Shown here: positions 10,825 to 20,875 of the stretch, in pieces
Position numbering within the stretch: position 1 is the first letter of the stretch
Layout: each line of letters begins with the position of its first letter
Source: Phymatolithon calcareum
Lineage: Eukaryota > Rhodophyta > Florideophyceae > Hapalidiales
DNA: 64,000 bases
Assembly: GCA_977006965.1 (NCBI GenBank)
Contig: OZ345361.1
Span: forward strand, 310,001 to 374,000
Direction of reading: 5' to 3'
Notes under the pieces: generated by a model
Database searches by the model: none
What the model was told of the DNA's origin: nothing
The model's input: the letters and a program-made list of their open reading frames with translations, nothing else
Position numbers and translations under genes: made by a program

Positions 10825-11771
10825 AAGTCCAACGCATTAAATGCGTTACTATCATCATGATGTGGAAGATGAGTGCAAACGAACATCAAAAACAACAGCT
10901 CCCGATCTGGTCGAAATGGAAAAGGGATAAAGTTGGCAAAACATGCACCCCTAGTAGTGTCTAGTTTACTGAAAATTTCCCTCAATTGAGGGGATGAGAA
11001 TAGTTTAATTTTCGCGCATGAAAGCTACTCAGTTTCGGGCGCATCAAAAGCTTCAAGCTAATGGATGCCTGCCACATGCTTAGCGAAGCAGTTCCTGCCT
11101 GGAGACGTACCGCAAATGAATGTTGCGGCGCCATCCAGCCTGTTACACAATGAGCACACGAGGGTCATCTTCTCCTATTTGCAGACCCTGCAGTTTTTTT
11201 GCACAGCAAAATTAGTCATTATGCCATCCGCAGTCTTCCTTTTCTTTCTCGCGGGGGTTAAGTAGGTTCCGACACCGCTTCCGGAGACAAAGGAGTGGTT
11301 GAACGGCGACGAATATTACTCGAATCGTACGAGTTATTGATGAGCTGCTCGGACAGCACTTCATACTACATTCGCTGCATCATGTGATCCTGATACTCTG
11401 CACGCGCACCGGAGAATAAATGCCAGCTATCAACTACACAAATTTCCAAAGGAGATTTGTTAACGCGGAACGAACAGTCCAGGGTGTGGACTTTCTTCTC
11501 AAGATCCAAACTCTTTTGGCGGTACCGATTGTGCTTGTAGAATTGCGCGCACAGAGAGTAGTACGTCTCGCATACCTCGCTCTGGGGCATAGACAGCTCA
11601 ACACGAAACGGCCCTTATTCAAGCTGACGCCAACGCACACGATTGTGCGGTTTGCCTTCCAGTGTCGTAGAGGAGTGCGAACTGTCCAGAACTGGCGTAG
11701 AATTCATCCCCCAATCGGGCATAGAACTTGTCGCTCGTACTATGGCACCCCATGAGCAATAAAGTTGGGGT

Positions 11772-13599
11772 TCTCCCCATGGCTTGGCTGAAAGCTCTGC
11801 TAGTCCCACTACACAAAAAAGGGGATCACGATGACCCAAAAAATTTCAGACCTATATCCCTACTGAGTCAAGTCAGAAAAATCGTGGAGGCCGCAATTGA
11901 TACCCTACTCCGTCAAAGGTACAAGAACCACAACATCCAATTAGGATTCCAGAAAGGGAAGAGTACAGAGCTAGCCATCCTTCGAGCACTGGAACTGCAG
12001 AAGAGAGGGCAGAGATGTATCGCAGTATTGGATCTAAAAGCGGCGTATGACACAGTTCCAAGGAAACACCTGCAAGATCGAATGAGACTGTGTCTACCTC
12101 AGGAATTATGCGCGATGATCGAGGTTTTTTTGGTTGCTTCATGGGTATGCACAGTTGGGGATCCTCAGAAAAAGTGGTTCGTAATCGACAGGGGAGTACC
12201 GCAAGGGTCCCCGTTGAGTCCAAGCTTGTACAACTTGTTCATGGACGAGTTCGCCGAAAGAATTAGCCAAGTACCACGAGAAGTCGCCGACGTCGCAGGA
12301 GTACTGTTTGCGGACGATGTACTCCTCACGGCTAAATCGCCTGCTGGGCTGCAAAGACTTTTAGGCATTGCGTCAAAATGGGGAAAAGACCGGCAAATGA
12401 CTTGGAACACGAACGCCGGAAAAAGTGAGGTTCTGTTGTCAGCGGACACGAGACCAGTTAACTTCAAGCTGTCAGGCAAAACACTAACGAAAGTCAAAGA
12501 AGTGTCATACCTTGGAATCTCACTGAGCAGTCAGGGGGTAACCGAGACAAGAATGCTCGAGCGCATCCGGAACGCCAAGATCGCTGTGTATCAGTTAAGA
12601 CCCCTTGGTGTCTCCATGCGCGGTATTAACGCGCTTAAAGCTATCAAGGTATACAAGGCACTGATACAGCCAAGATGGGAGTATGCCATGCATCTAACAC
12701 CTCGGACGCCGAGAATCCAGACAGCTATTGAAGAGGTAGAGAGGACCTTTTTCTCTCAAGTCCTTGGACCAATCGCGAAAAACCGGTCTGCAAGACTTCG
12801 TCTTCTCTGTCGCATCCAAGCAGCTGAGGACAGGAGAATGGTTTTAGCGCTGAAAATGCTAGTGAGAGCCAAGACAAAAAAAGAGAGCCTACTGGCCGTC
12901 CCAAAGGATTGCAGAGACGTGGATGAATTGCAATGGGTGTGTCGGGACAAGGCAGCAATGCTAAGGCACGAGCAGTTCGAGAAGGCCTTGGAGTATCTTA
13001 AGCAAGGAATGTCGGCAGGATCCCTGAAAGCATCACTCTTCAATGATGAAGGGGAGTCTTTGGAATCAAGCAGAAAGAGAAAGATACCGTACGATATAGT
13101 CGGAGCAATTCCAGTGATTTTAAGGCTTCCGAAAGTACGTCATCGTCAATTGGCGGTGAAGTGGGCGTTTGGGAGATTTCCCCCACTGAGCACGACACTA
13201 CTAGAAGACAAATTTGGCGAAATCATATCAAGGCTATTGCGCACGGTTGAAACGTCTTTGGCGAGATACCAGCTGACCGGAGAAGAGACCAAGAAGACCG
13301 AAGAAGCACTGGACCAGCTACTCTTCTTTACCAGTGCCTTTTACGAGTACATGGAATAGAAAAACAAAGGATAAGAATTGCGAGCTCGAATCGCCGCTGA
13401 GCGCATAGAGGACTCTAAGCTTTTCCCACATCCGTCCGATGTGGGTTTTTGCAGCTAGGGCCACGATATACAAGATTGCGGAAGAAGCATATATGAATGT
13501 TATACTATGCTACAAGGCTGTAGCAACTGAAACCCATCTCCCTTACAGTCTAAAGAGTGTTACTGAGAGCGTTTAATAAATACTACTAAAAAAAAAAAA
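11772..13599 (+). mobile_element. 5'-truncated LINE inserted in PiggyBac-like copy C
   Basis: The insertion is bounded by AATAAAGTTGGGGT at 11758-11771 and 13600-13613, an exact 14-bp target duplication. It ends in a run of about 13 A. Removing it restores the host element reading found at 1780-1830. The copy starts inside the RT domain, so the endonuclease and 5' region are absent. Its 3' region holds a stem-loop with a T run (13425-13450) and the terminal motif shared with other copies (13540-13580). Exact TSDs and an open frame suggest a recent insertion. Confidence 0.9.
11773..13359 (+). CDS. LINE reverse transcriptase, 5'-truncated but open
   Basis: About 528 codons are open; the first ATG in the element is 11779. 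RT blocks in order are WLKALLVPLHKKGD and NFRPISLLSQ, DLKAAYDTVPR (motif A with catalytic Asp), RGVPQGSPLSPSLYNLFMDE (motif B), VLFADDVLLTAKS (motif C, FADD), WNTNAGKSE and VSYLGISLSSQG. These are followed by about 300 residues of C-terminal domain ending in EALDQLLFFTSAFYEYME. The family copies RNA onto nicked target DNA in the nucleus. There is no endonuclease in this copy, so it cannot be autonomous. The frame also opens a little upstream into host-element sequence, which is not part of the gene. The same C-terminus is seen in pieces at 49.08 and 17.98 kb. Confidence 0.88.
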   Translation, partial: LPMAWLKALLVPLHKKGDHDDPKNFRPISLLSQVRKIVEAAIDTLLRQRYKNHNIQLGFQKGKSTELAILRALELQKRGQRCIAVLDLKAAYDTVPRKHLQDRMRLCLPQELCAMIEVFLVASWVCTVGDPQKKWFVIDRGVPQGSPLSPSLYNLFMDEFAERISQVPREVADVAGVLFADDVLLTAKSPAGLQRLLGIASKWGKDRQMTWNTNAGKSEVLLSADTRPVNFKLSGKTLTKVKEVSYLGISLSSQGVTETRMLERIRNAKIAVYQLRPLGVSMRGINALKAIKVYKALIQPRWEYAMHLTPRTPRIQTAIEEVERTFFSQVLGPIAKNRSARLRLLCRIQAAEDRRMVLALKMLVRAKTKKESLLAVPKDCRDVDELQWVCRDKAAMLRHEQFEKALEYLKQGMSAGSLKASLFNDEGESLESSRKRKIPYDIVGAIPVILRLPKVRHRQLAVKWAFGRFPPLSTTLLEDKFGEIISRLLRTVETSLARYQLTGEETKKTEEALDQLLFFTSAFYEYME

Positions 13600-15059
13600 A
13601 ATAAAGTTGGGGTCGCGGTCGGGTGTGATGACATCAACTTCCTTTTGAGACGCCTGGTCCCAAGAGCCTTGCATGGCGTAGGCAACAGTGCCTGGAATAG
13701 GGCGTTCATAGCTCCTGACGGTTGTATCGAAGCTTATGTGCCCCCTTGGGGAGCTTCTGGTTGCGACTGAAGAGAATGAATTGGTGTTTGGCGAAGAAGA
13801 CCGGCCACCACGAGTACTGTAAGCCAGATTTTTTGGTGCAGAATTCTGCGGGCTGAGACTCGATACAAGGATTCGAGAGGAGAGAGCGCCTTCGCCAACC
13901 TTTCTTGCCTTGACGTTAACAATATTGAGTGTCTTAAGCTTAGTCTTCTCGGTCGGTTTCCAAACTAGGACCCAATTCACGCGAAGCGACATGCTTTCGA
14001 GACCAATTATTTCATTCAATAGTTCCTCCAGAACCGTAACGTTCACCTTTTTGAGTTGGAAAAGGCTCCACAGAGCCTGTAACACTGTGCTAGATTGGTT
14101 ACCGATGTTGCCTTAGTGTGTACGGACGCGCCGACCACTTGGCGCGGGTCTCTTTCTCGTGACATGGCAGTTCTGCTTCTTCAGACTGAAAATCGTATTT
14201 TTGTTCCTACCACCGAACGACGCCCATTTAAGGTAGTAGTTGGGGTACTCCTCGGGCAGAACACAAGCCCGCCTTTCCAAAGATGATGCGAACTATCTGC
14301 TTCGCATTCTTTTGACATACTTTTTTGACCTTTCAAATCGCCCCTCAATTGAGGTGGTTAGTAAACTAGACACTAGTGTCTATGTGACGGGAGTTTTCCC
14401 TCAATTGAGGGAATGACAATAAATTATTTTTTGCCAATGAAAGCTACTCATTATTAGGTTCATCAAACGCATCAAGGTCATTGATGTGTTCAGCATGCTT
14501 AGCGAAACAGTTTCTACATGTTAAAGTGCCAGATATGTTCATTGCAGCGCCAGCAAGTCTACTACATGATGAGAACACGAGGGTTAATTCCTTGACTTGT
14601 CAGACTCTGCAGTTGTTTTGAACAGCTAACGTAGTCATCATGCCACCTGTGGCTTACTTTTCCATTTTCGGAGGAATTAAGTGGGTTTCAACACCGCCCT
14701 TGGAGCAAACATACCTTTTGGCGTACTGAACATCGATGATTATTGCGCGAGGCAGAGTAAATCCCGGTGGACAAAGCGCCTTGTACCAGAGTATGGGGCA
14801 ACATGACGGCGCAGTACAACTGTACTATGGGCAGTTTTACCTTCTAAAGCGTTTTGCTTCTCGCCCTCTGTCCTGGTCCCCAGATCAAGATGCAGCATTA
14901 TCTCACGTCTTCCTTAGTCTGAATTCTATAACTCGCAACCTTTCTCCGGTTTACGGTTGATGGCGATGTACTGAAGGAGGCCATTTAAATTGAATGACCT
15001 CCGTTGCCGTACCAAAGAGATACGGATTTGGCAAAGCAAAATCAGGTCTAGCAGAGACA

Positions 15060-16245
15060 CAGTGGGTTTTTTGTGATAATAAATAGCATTGATAAAATCC
15101 TGAACGGGGGATAAACAGCTCCCAAGGCCTCTCTTCAAGAGTAATAGGGCCGCTTTTGCACGATTTTCTAAGCTAATGTAGTTTGACTATTCAGAATATC
15201 CTTGATTCATATTTCTTTCCCAACAAGTTCTCTAGTGAGTCGCTTACATTCATATTCAATTTCAGGACTAATCTTGGATGAAGATAGAATGCGTTGGAGC
15301 GCGACCAGCTCAATCACGGGTATGACACCAAAGTATGCACCTAGTACTAATTTTCTCCAAAGAGGTGCTCTGTTGAATATCAACCGTAGGCATCGCAACC
15401 GTGTGGACCTTTCTCTTGCGCGGAGAACCACCGGTAGATTATTCGAATCAGTTGGTACCTCGAGCCATCTGCCCTCTTCTTCGTTTGCCCATAACTCAAT
15501 TATTTCTTTTCGCCGCCCTTTCTTTGAGACTGAGCCCTCATCCGCTTTATCGAGAGCTTGCTGCAAATCTTCATATTTCTTGAGGCACTCTATATCCTTG
15601 GTTGCCTCATTAATGTCTTCATCTCTCCCAGAATACTCATCTGCCTCATCGAGGGGCTTCTTTTGTCCCACTAGACTCGCAGAGAACCTTTCTGCTTGGT
15701 GTCTTCTCCTCATGGCTGGTGCTTCTAGTCGGCACAGAACTCGCATTCTACCATGGCCGTGGTGGCCATATGTCCCAAAAACATACTTGAACAATAAACC
15801 TTCTGCAGATTCGATTGCTGATTGTAATCGCTTTGTCAGAGGCGTGACGTGGAGTGCATACTCCCACTTTGGCAAAATAAGCGACTTGAAGATTCTAATG
15901 CATGTTACAGGCTGAAAGCCTCGAACATTGACTCCAATTTGCCGCAGTTTGTGTATGCACCCCACTGCATTTCGTACTCTTGATAACGCCATGTCGTCTG
16001 TTACGCCTTTGTGGTTCATGCTTATCCCGAGATACGAAAGCCTCCATGCTTGATGAAGAACTCGACCCGCAATGTGGAAGGTGTGTTTCGAAAGTCCCTT
16101 GTATTTAAGGATCTCGCTCTTTCCTGGCTTTGTGTTCCAGCTCATACCATTTTCCTTCGCCCAGGTCGCTTTATCAAGCAGCTTCTGCATTCCTTCTCCA
16201 TCCTTAGAATCTAATCCTGAACGAGCACCCACCGGTACTGTACGG
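15060..16245 (-). pseudogene. LINE RT C-terminal half, 5'-truncated
   Basis: An open frame of about 340 codons runs from 16232 to 15207 without an ATG that would match the family start. It holds the end of the RT domain (MSWNTKPGKSEIL, WRLSYLGISMNHKGV, LILPKWEYALHVTPLTKR) and the C-terminal region (MRVLCRLEAPAMRRRHQAERFS, EYSGRDEDINEATKDIECLKKYEDL). It represents a second LINE lineage, distinct from the one at 11772, with relatives at 9.9, 44.5, 50.8 and 62.3 kb. It interrupts PiggyBac-like copy D. The 3' limit is uncertain (roughly 14990-15075) and I could not find the target duplication. Confidence 0.7.
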
Positions 16246-17041
16246 ACGACATAGTGCCTTGTTCATTTGGTTTCACGGTGAATATGACACACCAAGGTAC
16301 TCGGAGAACTTGGCTATGGTCATCCTACTGTTTGAAAATGAAGATGCCAGGATATACTTGTTCCCCATGGTAGACTTCCATAAATCTCTTTGCGCCTATC
16401 TCCTAAGGACGACTATTCCGAAAATATTAGCCTCCGTTCTTCCTAATCGTTTCAGCTTAGCGGATGCCTAAGGAACAATTGTTCGCAGGTGCAATTCGTC
16501 GTGAAGGAATCGTACGGTGTGTGGGACCCGATGCCACTGTTCTCGGATATAACATCTCTATTTATAGTGCGAACTTTCCAGAACTGACGGGGAATCCTTC
16601 CCCCAATTGGACATAGAACTTGGCGCTCGAACCATGGCACTCCGTGAGCAAAAATTCTCTACTCAGTGTCTGGCGCAATGACATCAAACTCCTCTTGCGA
16701 TTGTTGGTCCTAAGAACCATACAGGGTGTAGGCGAGGGAACCCGCAAGAGGGCGTTCAGAGTTCCTGTTGATTGTATGGTAGGTTTTTGTTGCCTTCTGT
16801 CGAGAGTGTGGTTGATACTGAACGAAATACTCGGCGTTTGGCGAAGAAGATGTTCGACCGCGAGTACTGTAACCCGGCGTTCGAGGTACAGAATTTTTTC
16901 TGCTGGGACTCGATGCAAGAATTCGAGAGGAACGAGCGCCTTCGTCAGCCTTCCCTGCCTTGACGTTAACAATCTTGATAGTCTTAATCATAGTCTTTTC
17001 GATTGATTTCTGAACAAGGACCCATTTCACGCGAAGTGACG

Positions 17042-17680
17042 CTTTTTTATTTTTTTTTATTTGCAACTATGTAGTTGAGTTTTTAAAGCCTTCAGTAACA
17101 CTCTGTACGGGAGCGGCTTTTCTAGTCAACATACGGTAACGCTAGCGGTCGGGGATACCTTGTGTCTCATGTTTCTTTCAGGTTTCCTGTTTGGTAACTT
17201 CCATGCTCCTCAATTTTGCACATGACTTGCTTGAAAGGGCTCGTCTTCCATCAGTAAAAAAACTCCACCGAAGGATGGAGGTAAAAGATTACAATCCTTG
17301 CTCGTTCATCTCCTTTCGTCGCGGAGTTTTCTCATCGGGTTCCTCTAAGCAGAGCGACCTCGCTTCAATGTCGAGCTTGCTTCTACGCTGCTCTCCCGGC
17401 GGGGGCTCTTGTTCGTGAAGAGGTTTACCCACTGGTCCACAGGCGCCTTGTCATCTTCGGGCGATAGCAACCTCTTTCGAGGATCAGCTTGCGCAGCACC
17501 TTATTTGGTGCTCGTCCAGAGCCTTTTCATCTTCGAGTGGTGACATTTTCAACTACGACAACCTTGCAGGGGCGAGGCGTCATTCCTCTTACCAAGTTTT
17601 AGCTCGGTTTCAGGATTGTTGCCAGCTTCAGCCGCTGACTTCAGGCATAGCATTCTGGGCCTGTGGGCGGCGCGAGTAAT
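17042..17680 (-). mobile_element. 639-bp retroposed insertion with 12-bp target duplication
   Basis: CGCGAAGTGACG flanks it exactly at 17030-17041 and 17681-17692. On the minus strand it ends with TTGCAAATAAAAAAAAATAAAAAAG. Its 3' region shares CTCCCGTACAG and GAGTGTTACTGAAGGCTTT with the LINE copies at 48974 and 11772, and has a stem-loop plus T run at 17256-17280. No RT sequence is visible, so it may be a short internal-deleted or SINE-like relative using the LINE tail. Confidence 0.8.
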
Positions 17681-17692
17681 CGCGAAGTGACG

Positions 17693-18095
17693 TTTTTTTT
17701 TTGATTGGAGTTTATTTAAAAGCCTCGCAGTCTTACGAATATACGGGCAAGGCTTCCTCAGTTGCTACCTTCCAGTGTGTAGACCGTTGAAACCTACCGC
17801 CTTCCATAGGTGGTGGGGAAAGTTTGGAACCTGGATCGTCCTACCTACTATGTGGTGTTCTTGTGGGTTCGCTGCTGGTGTTCCCGCTATTTGGCTTTGT
17901 GTCCTGAGGGACATCTAGTTAACTTCTCGTATCTTGATTTCAGAGCAGTCCTTCTTCATTTTCCATGCACTCTATGATTGTCTTGCTGAATAGCAGGAGC
18001 TCGTTAAGTGCTTTCTCGGTATCCGGTCTTTTTTCTTCTTCCAAGTCAGATCGTGACAGATTGTTTTCCAGCGTTGCCATATGCTGTCGAGCTCG
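17693..18095 (-). mobile_element. 5'-truncated LINE 3' end with poly-A
   Basis: On the minus strand the frame TEKALNELLLFSKTIIECMENEEGLL matches the C-terminus of the LINE protein at 13.36 kb and 49.08 kb. A 3' untranslated region follows and ends in about ten A (T on plus at 17693-17702). A small TGTCC-CTCA-GGACA hairpin sits just after the stop near 17915. The 5' boundary near 18095 is judged from loss of the host-element frame; no convincing duplication was found. Confidence 0.65.
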
Positions 18096-18481
18096 GTGCT
18101 CGAGCAACCCTTGATTTCATCAACGTGCACCTCTTGAACCGTGACGTTCACCTTTCTTGAACTGGAAAACGCTCCGTATAATCGGCAGCATTGTGCAGAA
18201 CTTGTCACGGATGTTGCTTTGGTGTGTACGACTGCACCGACCACTCGGCGCGGGTCTCTTTCTCGAGGCATGGCAGATTTGTTTTTTCTGAGTGACCAGC
18301 AGATTTTCGTTCCTACCGGCGAACGACGCGCTTTTAAGGTACTAAAATGGGTACTCCCCACCAAGAACAAAAGGTCGCCTTTCCGAATCTGGCGCTCAAA
18401 ATCTGTTCCGCATTCTTTTTACAAACGTTTTCGAGCTTTTAAATCCACCCTCAATTGAGGGTGTTCGTCACATAGACACTA

Positions 18482-19349
18482 GCCAAAACTAATACTCTTC
18501 CGCCAAGCAGAGCATACCATGGAAATCCTCGCAAACGTCTTCTAAGCTAAACACACAGCCATCCTGCACTAACCACTCTGAAATCATGGAAAAGAAGAAG
18601 CTCGTGCTATAGATGGGCAACTACTTTGGTTCAAGCTTTGACGACGTTGTCGACGTCATGATCTCGTACAACACATCAATTGCCAAGGCCCAGCGAATAA
18701 GCAGCTCACGGCACTCATCAGTAGCCAATGTACAGCTTGCCCCTTCCGCGTGAACGTTTCGCCCACGGGCGGTGCCAAGACCTGGCTCCACGGACCGTAC
18801 TCTGCGTTCGGGGATCAGACATCGATCGAGCGTTTGCACAGCATGGGCTAATCAAAATATGTAATCGTCCATGTATTCAATTGAACCGAGGCGCTAAATT
18901 TGCTGGTATCCGCGCTGGTGCACTGTCGCCATCGAACTCACCTATTTCAACATATTTTGCTCATGTCGTTCTATTGACTCGTACTGACTAACGTCAATCT
19001 ATGTCAAAAGCTCCTAACCATGTTCCAGGCTGTGGACAAGTAAGGACTTCCCGCAACTTGAAATCACAGCGTGTCACAGGACAGGGGAGTAACTTTCCCC
19101 CTCGAGGTTCCGAAGGAGACCAGAGGTGGGTTTTTGTAGTCCACTGAATCGTGTTACACCAACAAGAAAAGAAATCGCCTCCGTAGACAGAATCTAGCCA
19201 AAACCTCTTGGCCCTAAGAAAGTTGCCCCAAGCGTCAGCAGATGCGTTGGTAACTTTTAAATAAAAATCTACCTTTCTTTTTCTTCTATCTCTCTCAAAT
19301 CGAAAAGAATTCCCGAACACGTATTCCCTAGATTTGGTTTGTATGTCTT
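18482..19349. other. intergenic, with a short retroelement tail
   Basis: 18482-18990 shows no motif. 19000-19290 ends with GCAGATGCGTTGGTAACTTTTAAATAAAAATCTACC and a CT-rich run, a tail shared with 40700-40746 and, inverted, 9735-9800. This suggests a 5'-truncated retroposon on the plus strand. Confidence 0.45.
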
Positions 19350-19874
19350 CTAATTGTTTTGCACCTGTTGCGCAAATGCCTTAACTTGATCCCAGTCCGT
19401 ATACTCATAGTCTTGCGAGGTCACGGTCTCTGTGCCATTTATTCTGGCAATTTTCTGCACCATCCAGCGCTTGACAAAACCGTATTTCGTATACCGCAGT
19501 GCACCCGCGAATAACGCGGTGTGGTTCGGATTCCAGTTGCACTTGTGCAAGAAATTTTTCATTACATCTTGAGCATACTGCTCTTTCTCCACCATAGAAA
19601 AACTCACCGAAAAAAAAGCGGATGTGGTCTGCTGCAGTGCCGGAAGATTGTCCTGAACGAAGGCGGACATGAGCTTAGAATGTGTCCCGATGTATATCGG
19701 ACATCCAAGAATGACGAGATTATATCCAGAGATGTTTTTGATTTCCTTCTTTCGCTCGACGGGGAAGACATCCACGTTATAGTTCGCCTCCTTCAGAATG
19801 TCGGCAATGAATTTGGACACTTTGGCTGTTTGTCCATAGCTGGAGAAGTAGACAATCAGCGCTTCTTTCTCCAT
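19350..19874 (-). CDS. hemG: HemG-type protoporphyrinogen IX oxidase (flavodoxin-like)
   Basis: The protein has 174 residues. The family is an FMN flavodoxin fold enzyme that oxidises protoporphyrinogen IX to protoporphyrin IX in haem/chlorophyll synthesis, passing electrons to quinones in bacteria. The FMN phosphate loop is YFSSYGQTAKVSKFI (residues 9-23). CPIYIGTHS and the AFFSVSFSMVEKEQYA region follow. The HemG-specific C-terminal part is very clear: FAGALRYTKYGFVKRWMVQKIARINGTE and YEYTDWDQVKAFA. The length matches the family (about 175-180). The start is the first in-frame ATG. No transit peptide or membrane segment is evident. HemG is mainly gamma-proteobacterial, while most plants and algae use HemY or HemJ, so transfer is likely. 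It lies between transposons, unlinked to other haem genes. A generic flavodoxin is the alternative. Confidence 0.85.
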   Translation of the reverse strand: MEKEALIVYFSSYGQTAKVSKFIADILKEANYNVDVFPVERKKEIKNISGYNLVILGCPIYIGTHSKLMSAFVQDNLPALQQTTSAFFSVSFSMVEKEQYAQDVMKNFLHKCNWNPNHTALFAGALRYTKYGFVKRWMVQKIARINGTETVTSQDYEYTDWDQVKAFAQQVQNN

Positions 19875-20707
19875 TCTCACAAGAAAGTACCTACCTTGCA
19901 CGTCTTGCTTGTCTTAGGTACAGTGTTGTAGGTTGTGCATGCTCCCTGTGTCTACTGTACAAGGTACAGCGAAAACTTTTGAAGGGGAAGTAGAGCGCTG
20001 AAACGGATTCTTTTCACAAGCCTAAAATCTCAAGTACAACTGATAGACGGTCACATAGACCGATACTTTTTGAAATTTGTGCCGTGTAACTCCTGCGGAA
20101 CATTTACGAAACCTAGGCTATCTCCGTACAAAAAGCTTTTTACTGGACTAGTATGGCTGCCTGTCGCAATGACAGATTTTTCATGCGTTATATTGATGAT
20201 GTGGAAGCCCCCGAACCTGTTATATTCTTGTGGAAGCAAGTCAGACGGATTCTCAGGAGGATGCGGGAAATGTGACTACTGTACTGTATCATACCGCAAT
20301 TCGAACCTTGGAAAAAGCGAAACCTCGTAGGATTAGCGAGACATCGCTTTCCCCCACGCCAGAGAGCCCTATGATACGTACATCCGTAGAATGAATCCGT
20401 AGAACCAGGTAGAACGATAAACATATACTGTAATTTGAAATTTTCGAATTTATGACAAATACCGCATTATTGCTGCAAGGCTCATACCTAGGGATGGCTC
20501 TCCCGAAACATTGGCCCGGAGGGCCGTACTTGCCCTCTATCAGTGGCCCTCTAGAGGGGAGGGGCCCTCTTTGACCCTCATTACAGACCTGATTTCGGGC
20601 CCCGAAAAGCCCGAAACTGGGGAGGATTGTTTCATCAGACATCAGTATCATACGTCAGAAGCACTGGCAGGTTGATTTCTCGTCCTGAATCCGTAGCCCT
20701 CATGCCA

Positions 20708-20866
20708 TGTGATCACTAGGTCTCTTACCTCTTTACTGTTACTGCAAGCTACGATTATGTATCTGCTGGCACCGTCGTTCCAGCGGTTGCATTTAGGGTA
20801 TGATGTGAATTATAACGCTGGCCAGTGTCATCTCAGTGACATATTGTGTTGATGTGAATCATAACA
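20708..20866 (-). repeat. copia 3' LTR (159 bp)
   Basis: The outer 95 bp are nearly identical to the other LTR. It carries an additional 49 bp containing CATCTCAGTGAC (20829-20840), the inverse of the ORF end at 20875-20886. Confidence 0.9.
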
Positions 20867-20875
20867 GCCCCTCTG

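Larger units (their letters stand above)
9880..10954 (+). pseudogene. LINE RT C-terminal remnant with insertion
   Basis: Broken plus-strand frames match the C-terminal part of the LINE protein at 15.2-16.2 kb: EMRRRYQVEMFS and EEYSGRKEDI up to about 10074, then NVACLKEYDDLRKALLKAEQGS after about 10650. About 550 bp of unrelated sequence separates them, evidently a later insertion, and no clean duplication is visible. The end contains a hairpin at 10788-10824. All frames are interrupted. Confidence 0.6.
10957..14373 (-). mobile_element. PiggyBac-like element, copy C, split by a LINE
   Basis: Terminal inverted repeats begin GTGTCTAGTTTACT at both ends, each with an inner CCCTCAATTGAGGGG-type palindrome, and TA flanks both sides (10955-10956, 14374-14375). 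The minus strand encodes, from 14320 down, an N-terminal region with SWDQASQKEVDVITPDRDP, then, beyond the LINE, SWGAIVRATSSMPDWG (about 11740), YKHNRYRQKSLDLEKKVHTL and CVVDSWHLFSGARAEY (about 11550-11420), EQLINNSYDSSN (about 11315), and a Cys/His cluster NCRVCK, LVCSLCNRL, NCFAKHVAGIH (about 11190-11060). The HNRYRQ...LEKK and terminal Cys/His layout are typical of PiggyBac-derived DDE transposases. Stops and a missing core show that it is non-functional. Canonical PiggyBac duplicates TTAA, so the TA is odd. Confidence 0.75.
14376..18479 (-). mobile_element. PiggyBac-like element, copy D, with three nested insertions
   Basis: The ends are GTGTCTATGTGACG and its inverse, with inner CCCTCAATTGAGGG palindromes, between TA at 14374-14375 (shared with copy C) and 18480-18481. 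Reading leftwards, N-terminal frames at 18450-18110 are followed by two retroposed insertions, then 17066-16470 with KADEGARSSRILASSPS and SSAKFYVQLGEG-type frames, then GNKYILASSFSNSRMTIAKFSEY (about 16360-16300), the PiggyBac-domain start. A LINE follows, and then the C-terminal Cys/His region RNCFAKHAEHIN (about 14530-14480). The terminal 14 bp differ from copy C after GTGTCTA, so C and D are separate subfamilies. It is inactive. Confidence 0.72.

Noticed and set aside
19350-19874. HemG gene as bacterial contamination
   Set aside because: It lies within one continuous window flanked by eukaryotic transposons and repeats shared with both sides, with no other bacterial gene nearby.
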